Shown here in pieces: positions 51,632 through 61,249 of a stretch of 64,000 nucleotides of DNA (its first letter is position 1; every line of letters begins with the position of its first letter). A program made the position numbers and the translations under genes. The stretch lies in assembly GCA_037783545.1 (NCBI GenBank), contig JBBELK010000563.1:1-64000 (forward strand), given 5' to 3'. The notes below the pieces were generated by a model. The model worked only from the letters and a program-made list of their open reading frames with translations, had not been told where the DNA came from and made no database searches. Source of the stretch: Henricia sp. BOLD:AAB3569. Its lineage: Eukaryota; Echinodermata; Asteroidea; Spinulosida; Echinasteridae.

Positions 51632-54237
51632 ACTAGAGCTTCGCGTTTGTGTTTTTTACAAACGCAAGGTGATCGGGTGACATAAACATTGAAATGATGA
51701 TGACGACACAGTTTTGAGATTGTTTGAAAACTTGAGTTGTTTGATGTTGAAAAAGTATTGGAATTCTCAAGACATGACTCTGACTATTCAACGCTAAAAT
51801 TGTGTATCTGATGACGTCATAATTGTCAATCTCATCATAACCTTACTATTGTGTGCACAGATTGTTCAAGTATCTACTGAAGAACAAGTTTTGACATATA
51901 GGCCTAGGCCTTATGTGGTGAAAGAATCTTTTCAATATCTATTACAGTTCTAAAGATTTTGTCATTTGAGATCATATTACTGTAGTATATCGCCGTGTGG
52001 GGAGTTGGGGTTCAATTGCATCTAGAATAAACTAACGCTCCAGTCAACTTGAGTTGCGGTCCACCATGTCCATTTTATTTCCAACACAGCAACGATTTCC
52101 AGCATGTCACATTCACAGTTTTCGGGGAGAAGACATATTTACTCTGGTCCGCCGACTAAGGCTAGCGGTACATAATTACACCCAAGATACAACAGCTAAG
52201 TCACCAAAAGTAAATGTCCTTGTGCTATCAAGTGTTTATTCAACTTTCCTGGCGACGATGCCACGGAAACTAGCAGTTTTACATCTTCAAAAGTCCAATT
52301 TTCTCGGTTGTAAATCAAGCCCTGCTTATTATGTCTCGTCTGTCTGACTTATTCACTACTCGCGCACGTACGTGTATAACATTAGCCGTGTGGCCCAGAC
52401 ATTATGACCTCTGACCCGAGACAGGCCGCCTAGATACAAGTTATATTATTAGAAGTCGAGCACTATATATGGGCGCAAATCGTCAGATTAGTGGATGCTT
52501 GGCATAGCGCCCTCAAACGACTGAGTTAGCTAAATTATCAAGAGACCCAACAAATAATTTCTCCACATTACGTAACCACCGTGCACGTGATGACGTCATC
52601 AGTGGTATATATGTAGTCATAAAGTCCACATGTGAGGGAACATTTCGTTCCGTAGAACTATGGTCAAATTCCCTACCACTTTGGCTCTATTTGCATTCAA
52701 AGTGCTAAAAAAGTGTACATTTTCGAACCTCTTCCGGTTTGGACCGGAGGTTTGGGTCACACAGGGGTCATGCTATTGTATGATTTGTTCAGTTCATTGC
52801 GACCTATCATGCTGTGAAAGAATTGTTCAAGTATCTATTACGATTCTTGAGATATGAATTTTTGAAATAATAACCATTTAATTTTTGTAATTTGACACCT
52901 GTGACGATATCATGACGTCACAATGTTGTGCACAAATTGTTCAACAATTTGATAAACATCAAGTTCTTAAATTTGGCGAAATAATCATGCAAATATCTGC
53001 TGTAGTTCTCAAGATACAGCATTTTTAAACAATTCAGCTCCAAATTTGCGTATTTTGACACCACATTACGTAACCACCGTCCATGTGATGACGTCACCAA
53101 TGGTGTAGTCAAAAAGTCCACATGTGTGGAAACATTTCGTTCCGTAGAAATATGGTCAAATTCACTACCACTTTTAATCTATTTGCATTCAAAACGCTTA
53201 AAAAATGCACATTTTCGAACCACTTCCGGTTTGGACCGGAAGTAGGCGTCACACAGGGGTCATGACATCGTATGATTTTTTCAGTTCATTTAGACTTATC
53301 ATGTTGTGAAAGAATTGTTCAAGTATCTATTACGGTTCTTGAGATATGAATTTTGGAAATAATAACCTTTGAATTTTTGTAATTTGACACCTGATGACGT
53401 CATGATTACGTCACACTTGATGCCATCATGATACTATACATTCTGGTGAAAGTCTACCGTAGGGCCTATGTCTGTATCTAATTTACTAACGATTCAGCTT
53501 GGTTTGATGGGCATTGTTGTTGGTAAGTGTAAAAACTGAGATTTTCGTTTTCGTTGAACTTTGACCTCCAATTGACCCCAGAAGGAAGGGTCAGATGAAA
53601 ATGCCCACACAAAGAAAATTGTAGCACAGAATGTCATCTATAAACCTGCCAAATACGAAGATCCTGGGTCACGTGGTTTTCGAGACGGAAGCATTTTAAA
53701 ATATGCATATTTTGGTTTTTTTGGGGGTGTAATTTGATACTTCATGACGTCACGATGACGTCACGCTTGATGCCATCATAATATTATACACGCTGGTGAA
53801 AGTCTGCCATATGACCTATGCCTGTACTTAGTTACTTAAAGATTCAGCTTGGTTTGATAGGCATTGTTGCTCAATAAGTGCAAAAATTGAGATTTTTGTT
53901 TTCGTTGAACTTTGACCTCAAATTTACCCCAGAAGGAAGGGTCAGATGAAAATGCCCACATGAAGAAAATTGTAGGCCATGATCTTATCTATAAGCCTGC
54001 TAAATACGAAAATCATGGGTCACGTGGTTTTCCAGACGGAAGCATTTTAAAACATGCATATTTTAGTCATTTTTGGGTTGTAATTTGACACCCGATGACG
54101 TCACAATGACGTCACACTTGTATGCACACCTTCACATTGGGGTTGATGTTCCTACAAAGTTTCAAGTTGATAGCTTGAACCGTTTTGAAGAAAAGCTCTG
54201 GAAACGTTTGAGTGGAAAAAGGAAAAAAAAAAAAAAG
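51632..54237 (+). repeat. Block X' (direct copy of X)
   Basis: It begins ACTAGAGCTTCGCGTTTGTG as block X does and follows it in order through the GATGACGTCAC submodules to the A-rich end. Confidence 0.92.
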
Positions 54238-54740
54238 ACAAAGAAATCGTACAATAGTAATAGGTGATCGGAATGAGTTCCGATCACCTAAAAAATAAAG
54301 AAATCGTACGAGAGTAATAGGTGATCGGGCTGTTGGTCCAGCGATATTTTTTTCCGTACCGTTGTTTAGCGAACATTGCTTCTGATTGGTTTAACCCCTA
54401 TGCATATGTTGCATACTGATGTGTTTTGTCGATAACTACCTCAACATAACCCCACACCATACCACACTCTTTCCTCAATTAATAGTAAAAAAAAAAATTA
54501 ATACGAGTTCGATAGGAGATTCGAACCTGCAATCTCTCGATTGATAGCACTACGTCTTAACCACTAGGCTACCAAACGACTCGACAAACTCTTCAATTTT
54601 CTTTCTTATATCCTTTTATTTAATAACTCTTGGAGGCGCTATATAGAACATATGAATATTCATTTACAATGCACCAATCGATGAAGCCCCATAGCGAAAA
54701 TGTGGTACGGAAAAATATATCGCGGCCCGATCACCTAATA
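54238..54740. mobile_element. Stem-loop units interrupted by a 0.4-kb element with a tRNA-like interior
   Basis: Units like those at 51430-51631 begin at 54238. The second hairpin (GATCGGGCTGTTG...CCCGATCACC) is split by about 54330-54731, whose ends pair (GCGATATTTTTTTCCGTACC at 54343, near-complement at 54711-54731). The interior minus strand at about 54580-54505 is tRNA-like (GGTAGCCTAGTGGTTAAGAC as A-box region, GGTTCGAATCTCC as B box). Confidence 0.82.
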
Positions 54741-55727
54741 ACACATGCATTTGTAAAGCGCCATCTATCTATGTAAACATATTCTTATTTTTTATTACAC
54801 AAGTTCTGAGACTCTGGCAAAGAAATTGTTAAAATTCTCATAGAAATGTATTTCTTTTCACGGTGTTACCTAACTTAGTCATCTACCGGGCTGATTAAAT
54901 TTTAAATGGTAATTTTAATTAATTAATTTTTAATTAATTTTAATTAATGAGGAGTCTCCATTTTTTACCCCAAAAGTGCCAAAAACTTAAAATAAAACGT
55001 ACACCACATAGTTTTAAAAATTAGCATTTGTATTACATACTAGTAATCCATTTAATCCGTTCATGGGGCAGATCAAATTTTGGAGGAAGCCAAATCGGTA
55101 CACTAATTAGTGCTTAATTAAAGGGATAATAAGGAGTCTGGTTTCCACTAAAAAAGTGCCGAAAACTTAATACTGCTGACAAAATGGTCCCTTTAAAATA
55201 AAATGTACACCACATAGTTTGAAAAATTTGCATTTTTATTACATAATCCGTTTGAAACTATGTAGTGTACATTTTCTTTTAAAGGGACCATTTTGTCAGC
55301 AGTATTCAGTTTTCGGCACTTTTTTAGTGGAAACCAGACTCCTGGTTAATTAAGCACTGATTAGTGTACCGATTTGGCTTCCTCCAAAATTTGATCTGCC
55401 CCATGAACGGATTAAATGGATTACTAGTATGTAATACAAATGCTAATTTTTAAAACTATGTGGTGTACGTTTTCTTTTAAGTTTTTGGCACTTTTGGGGT
55501 AAAAAATGGAGACTCCTCATTAATTAATATTAATTAAAAATTAATTAATTAAAATTACCATTTAAAATTTAATCAGCCCGGTAGATGACTAAGTTAGGTA
55601 ACACCGTGAAAAGAAATACATTTCTATGAGAATTTTAACAATTTCTTTGCCAGAGTCTCAGAACTTGTGTAATAAAAAATAAGAATATGTTTACATAGAT
55701 AGATGGCGCTTTACAAATGCATGTGTT
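54738..55727. repeat. 1-kb near-perfect palindrome
   Basis: Arms of about 490 bp (54738-55228 and 55245-55727) mirror each other almost completely, with AACACATGCATTTGTAAAGC at the outer ends and AAATGTACACCACATAGTTT near the centre; the spacer is about 20-40 bp. Indel differences lie around 54990 and 55110. No coding capacity is visible. Confidence 0.93.
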
Positions 55728-55739
55728 ATTTATATATTA

Positions 55740-56945
55740 TTATTATTTTATCACCTTTTACTACATCCGTTTGAGATTTTAAGACCGCGGCAGAGACCGC
55801 GGCTGAAACCGCGGCTGGATTTTGGGCCCAATACGCGGCTAGGTTTAGTCAGGTAATGAACCTGGAATTTCCCGCGGCGCGCTGAAGGCTGTGCCGTGGC
55901 GTTCGATGAGCTGTACACATAAATACCTTTGTTGCCATGGTCTGCCGGACTGTTCACACTATGAACGAGCACCCCTATGACTCGATGATAGCTAATTGAA
56001 CGCACCCATTGCTCTCGCAACGTTACTGGATTATAATAAACGTTTATGAAGCGTGTTTTTCATGGTTTACAAACCCTTCAATTTTTCGTCAATGATCGTA
56101 TTTTGAGATGTACCGAGTGCATAATACTTCTCTTTTTATCGATAGTCAACCTTTACAAACGACAGAAACGTGTATAAAGCTTTAATTTTCTCTGTTTGTA
56201 AACCATGAAATTTTGCGACACACTAACTAGTTCATTTTCATTATTTACAAACCCTTCAATTTTTCGTCAATGATCGTATTTTGAGATGTACCGAGTGCAT
56301 AATACTTCTTATTTTATCGATAGTCAACCTTTACAAACGACAGACAAGTGTATAAAGCTTTAATTTTTTTCTGTTTGTAAACCATGAAATTTTGCGACAC
56401 ACTAACTAGTTCATTTTCATTATTTATAAACCATGAAATTGTGAGCCAACGATCACTTTCAATTATTTACAAACCATCAAAATGCACGCCTATTGACTAT
56501 TTGTAATTGTTTACAAACGGCGCAGTTTAGATTGTTTATAAACCATGGAATTGTACGTACACTAACCAATTTTCATTATTTATAAACCATAGAAAATCAG
56601 ACCCCGGTGCAAGTTTCTTGGTTTATAAACCATGTAATTGCGCACTGGATAGTTTTGTATTATTTGTAAACCAGAAAAACGTGCAGCAATGTGCAGTATT
56701 CATTATTGATAAACCATGGAATTGTCTATGAACGATACAATTCTCTTGTTTGTAAACCATTGAAATGTACACTGGTCGGTTTCATTAATAAAGTATGGAA
56801 CGCCGAGGTAATTTTCATTATTTGTAAATAATGAATTTGCACAGCTACAAGTATATTTCCTGTTTTGTAAAGAATCGAGTTGTTTGTAAACCATAAACGG
56901 CCTTTGACACAAATGCATTATTTACACAGAATTAAGATAAACCAT
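55740..56945. repeat. Right 1.2-kb inverted arm
   Basis: The complement of 37020-38235, with the same TTTATAAA/TTTACAAA-punctuated array and one fewer GGTCTCAGCCGC-type unit. Confidence 0.95.
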
Positions 56946-56999
56946 GGAAAAAACATGCTATAATTCGCCTAAATAATTAGTTGACGAACGGCGCCCCAT

Positions 57000-57425
57000 A
57001 CAAACGCTGCAGTAATATTTCTGTACAAAGTACACTGGTCAGCGCGAAAACCACCTCAAACGCTGCAGTAATTTTTCTGTATAAGGTACACTGGTCAGCG
57101 CGAAAACTACCTCAAACGCTGCAGTAATATTTATGTACAAAGTACACTGGTCAGCGTAAAATCCACCTCAAATGCTGCAGTAATTTTTTTTGTGTATAAA
57201 GTATATTGGTCTGCCCGAATTCAACCTTAAACGCTGCAGTAATTGTTTTTTCTGTATAAAGTATATTGGTCTGCCCGAAATCCACCACAAACGCTGCAGT
57301 AATATTTCTGCGTGAAGCATATTGGTCTCCCTGAAAACCAACTCAAACGCTGCAGTAATATTTCTGTATAAAGTACACTGGTCAGCGTGAAATCCACCTC
57401 AAACGATGCAGTAATACATTATGTC
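57000..57425 (-). repeat. 56-bp CTGCAG-unit array, orientation 1
   Basis: About seven units reading AAACGCTGCAGTAAT, TATAAAGTA.A.TGGTC and CCACCTC on the plus strand. Confidence 0.95.
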
Positions 57426-57439
57426 CTTTACGCAGGAAT

Positions 57440-58620
57440 CTTACTGTGTTTGAGGTGGATTTCAGGCAGACCAATATACTTTATACAGAAATATTACTGC
57501 AGCGTTTGAGGTGGTTTTCAGGGACACCAATATGCTTTACGCAAAAATATTACTGCAGCGTTTGAGGTGGTTTTCAGGCAGACCAATATACTTTATACAG
57601 AAAAAAATTACTGCAGCGTTTGAGGTGGATTTCAAGCTGACCAGTGTACTTCATACAGAAATATTACTGCAGCGTTTGAGGTGGTTATTAATTTGAAAAA
57701 CTGCGGAGTAAATAAGGTTCGTCGTTTGAAAGTTTGGTAGGAATGGGACAGTCATAAGGAACGGAACCCAATACAATTTTTGGAAAGTATAGAAATTGTT
57801 TCTTTTCGGCATAACATGACCGAATTGATTAAATTACATCAAAATGACTCGGGCGTGAGTTGGCTCAAGACAACAGCCGGCTCGCTCCAGAGATTTGCGT
57901 GTATTTCCTCAGGGTATTGTCACGTCGCTTTGCAGAGTAGAAATTCCCTGAGATCTCAGGATGCGTTTGAGGTGGATTTCACGCTGACCAGTGTACTTTA
58001 TACAGAAATATTACTGCAGCGTTTGAGGTGGTTTTCAGGGAGACCAATATGCTTCACGCACAAATATTACTGCAGCGTTTGAGGTGGTCTTCAGGGAGAC
58101 CAATATGCTTCACGCACAAATATTACTGCAGCGTTGGAGGTGGTCTTCAGGGAGACCAATATGCTTCACGCACAAATATTACTGCAGCGTTGGAGGTGGT
58201 CTTCAGGGAGACCAATATGCTTCACGCACAAATATTACTGCAGCGTTTGAGGTGGTCTTCAGGGAGACCAATATGCTTCACGCAGAAAAAATTACTGCAG
58301 CGTTTGAGGTGGTTTTCAGGCAGACCAATATGGTTCACGCACAAATATTACTGCAGCGTTTGAAGTGGTTTTCAAGCTGACCAGTGTACTTTATACAGAA
58401 ATATTACTGCAGCGTTTGAGGTGGTTTTCAGGCAGACCAATATGCTTCACGCACAAATATTACTGCAGCGTTTGAGGTGGTTTTCAGGCAGACCAATATA
58501 CTTTATACAGAAAAAAATTACTGCAGCGTTTGAGGTGGATTTCAAGCTGACCAGTGTACTTTATACAGAAATATTACTGCAGCGTTTGAGGTGGTTTTCA
58601 GGCAGACCAATATACTTGCT
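57440..58620 (+). repeat. 56-bp CTGCAG-unit array, orientation 2
   Basis: About sixteen units of ATTACTGCAGCGTTTGAGGT with GGTTTTCAGGCAGACCAATA-type remainder, broken by a unique stretch at about 57690-57960. Orientation is opposite to 57000-57425. Open frames of 60-110 codons across this array are repeat translations. The sequence 58640-58755 that follows is a C-rich simple tract; 58756-58970 is unassigned. Confidence 0.95.
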
Positions 58621-59040
58621 ACAAAAATAATAATACAGCCTTTGACTCCTATCCCCCTTCCCCCTCCCCTCCCCTCCCCTCCCCCAACCCTGTCCCGCCC
58701 ACCCCTGCCCCCACCCCAACCCCACTCCCACCCCAACCCCACTCCACCCCACACCCTTCAAGCCAAGTAAATGCAAGTCGTATCATGGAGCTATATAGTC
58801 GTACACAGCAAAAACAAACACAAAACCCAAATTATTTTCCATTGATGCAAGCCGAATCGCTAATAATTTGTCTCGCTGAAGGCTAATGGTAGGCGTACTA
58901 TTGTACCATTTTATGCCAAAGGACTAGGTGAAGTCTAATTTAGAAGCAAAATGTGTGCCGCCCTCATCCGACTTTTTCTTCGGATATTTCTTGATTTTTG
59001 CCGACATTACTGCAGCGTTTGAGATTTAACATCGACCCAA

Positions 59041-60905
59041 GTGTATGGGGGACCAAAAGTAGACAATCCAAATTTCCATTTTTTTTATAGCAGAAAATTG
59101 AAATGTACTAAAAAAACCTTCAGTAAAAAAACCTTTTTCAAAATTTCCAATTTTCTGCTAGCAGTAATTTGGATTTTACTTCATACTCCATAACACCGTG
59201 GTCCAAAAGTGGTCATCCAAAATGTCAATTTTTGTGCTAGCAGAAATTTGGATTTTACTTTTGTGCAAAACCAAAATTTTCAAATTTCTACTAGTAGAAA
59301 TTTTGATTTTACTTTTGTGCCAATTCAAACTTTCCAAATTTCTACCGGCAGAAATTTGGATTTTACTTACATGCCAAACCAAAATGTCCAAATTTCTAGT
59401 GGCAGAAATTTGGATTTTACTTTAGTTCAAAACCAAAATTTCCAAATTTCTAGTAGCAAAAATTTTGATTTTACTTTAGTGCCAAACCAAAATTTCCAAA
59501 TTTTTACTAGCAGAAATTGGCAAATTTCTGTTTCCAAGTTTCTGGGGGACTCCTTTATTCAAAGAGGCACCCCTTGAAATGGAACAGTCCACGGTGTTGA
59601 CGTTTCCAAAGCACTCATTCCGGCGCGCGCGCTTCCTTTTATGCCTATACTTCCTGACCACAAATCAGTATCACACTGAATTGAGTTATAGTTTTAGGCC
59701 TAAAATAATTCTATAGGCCTACGTGTATTCTTCGCTCTTCGCAGAGAACCAATCACGCTCCTCGCTCCGTTTAGTGGTAGCGTCCACTTTTACTAGGGGG
59801 TGGGGTCTAATGTTTAAACGATTTTTAATAGGCCTATCTTTATTCAGATGAACTGCGTTTACCTTTTAGCGAAATATAGTAAGTCTTCCTTCAGTTACGA
59901 ACATTTATACTGCGTGCAAGATAAAATGATATACATGTACGTAAAAAGATCTCCCCAACACAAATTGTGGTAATTGCGGCTACGATGTCGCGAGATGAAC
60001 AACACGTTGAGTGATTGTTCGAAACGGCTCATTAAAAGGTCAAACGTTCCAGGTCAAACATTTTCCTTGTCTCTGATTGGTCGAACAGCCCGAGGCCTGA
60101 AATACAGCCCAGGTTCAGCAAGGGTTTTTGGCAAGAATACACGTTTTTGGCGAAGAATACACGTAGGCCTATAGAATTCTTTTAGGCCTAACAATTCGAC
60201 ATAACTCAATTCAGTGTGATACTAATTTGTGGTCAGGAAGTATAGGCATAAAAAGAAACGCGCGCGCCGAAAGGAGTGCTTTGGAAACGTCAACACCGTG
60301 GACTGTTCCATTTCAAGGGGTGCCTCTTTGAATAAAGGAGCTCCCCAGAAACTTGGAAACAGAAATTTGGCAATTTCTGCTAGTAAAAATTTGGAAATTT
60401 TAGTTTGGCACTAAATTAAAATCAAAATTTTTGCTACTAGAAATTTGGAAATTTTGGACATTTTGGTTTGGCATGTAAGTAAAATCCAAATTTCTGCCAG
60501 TAGAAATTTGGAAAGTTTGAATTGGCACAAAAGTAAAATCAAAATTTCTACTAGTAGAAATTTGAAAATTTTGGTTTTGCACAAAAGTAAAATCCAAATT
60601 ACTGCTAGCAGAAAATTTGAAATTTTGAAAAAGGTTTTTTACTTAAGGTTTTTTTAGTACATTTCAATTTTCTGCTATCAAAAAATTGTTTGGATTGTTC
60701 ACTTTTGGTCCCCCATATTCCAAACCAAAATTTCCAAATATCTAGTAGCAAAACTTTTGATTTTACTTTAGTGCCAAACCAAAATTTCCAAATTGTTTCC
60801 AAGTTTCTGGGGGCTCCTTTATTCAAAGAGGCACCCCTTGAAATGGAACAGTCCACGGTGTTGACGTTTCCAAAGCACTCCTTCGGCGCGCGCGCTCCTT
60901 TTATG
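59041..60905. repeat. Large inverted repeat built from about 54-bp palindromic units
   Basis: Left arm (59050-59695) and right arm (60190-60680) mirror each other: both hold arrays of AAATTTCTACTAGTAGAAAT-type units and a flank with AACAGTCCACGGTGTTGACG, GCGCGCGC and GTGATAC. A third partial copy lies at 60720-60905 and further copies at 62225-62490 and 63948-64000. The centre 59700-60185 includes sequence shared with the next repeat. Confidence 0.88.
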
Positions 60906-61249
60906 CAGACGGCAGTCCGTTTTGCCGCTAGCAGACGACGTTAACGGATCGAAAAATATAACTGGACCAGGAATTAAAATGAAATTTTGGGTCCTAGATG
61001 AGGCTTTTTTGGGTGCAAATCCCGTTTGGGGAACATGTATGAGACATGGTTCGACATTTAAGGGCCTTTTTGGCGAAAATTATTTACAAATTTTTGACTA
61101 AACTGCAATTTTAGGTCGTCTTGTAGATTTGCAAAACGCACAAATTTTTATTTTTTTTATCAAAGTGTTCAGAGAAATTTCTCAAAAACCATCGTTTTCC
61201 CTGACAAAGCAATATATGTCCAATAAAGCCAGATTATTGATTGAAATAG

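Larger units (their letters stand above)
36490..59038. mobile_element. 22.5-kb inverted-repeat structure (giant foldback-like element or array)
   Basis: The two ends match in inverted orientation: TCGATGTTAAATCTCAAACG with TCAAGAAATATCCGAAGAAA at left (36492-36570) and its complement at right (58975-59035). Each end is followed inward by CTGCAG-centred units, then by near-identical 1.2-kb arms (37020-38235 and 55740-56945). The core (38250-55735) contains direct-repeat blocks, SINEs, MITEs and a 1-kb palindrome. There is no transposase, integrase or reverse transcriptase frame, and no clear target duplication was found. A foldback transposon is one reading; stepwise accretion of satellite-like repeats is another. 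Confidence 0.6.

Noticed and set aside
52054-52347. 97-codon frame in block X'
   Set aside because: The matching region of block X (about 40380-40660) has substitutions that do not behave like a conserved frame, and no domain is recognisable.
58028-58630. Open frames with repeated RWFSGRPIYFIQK-like peptides
   Set aside because: They follow the 56-bp unit array, shift frame between units and are non-coding repeat translations.
59198-60856. Asn/Gln-rich repeating frames (NFQISTSRNFDF type)
   Set aside because: Produced by the 54-bp palindromic units in both orientations; not a gene.
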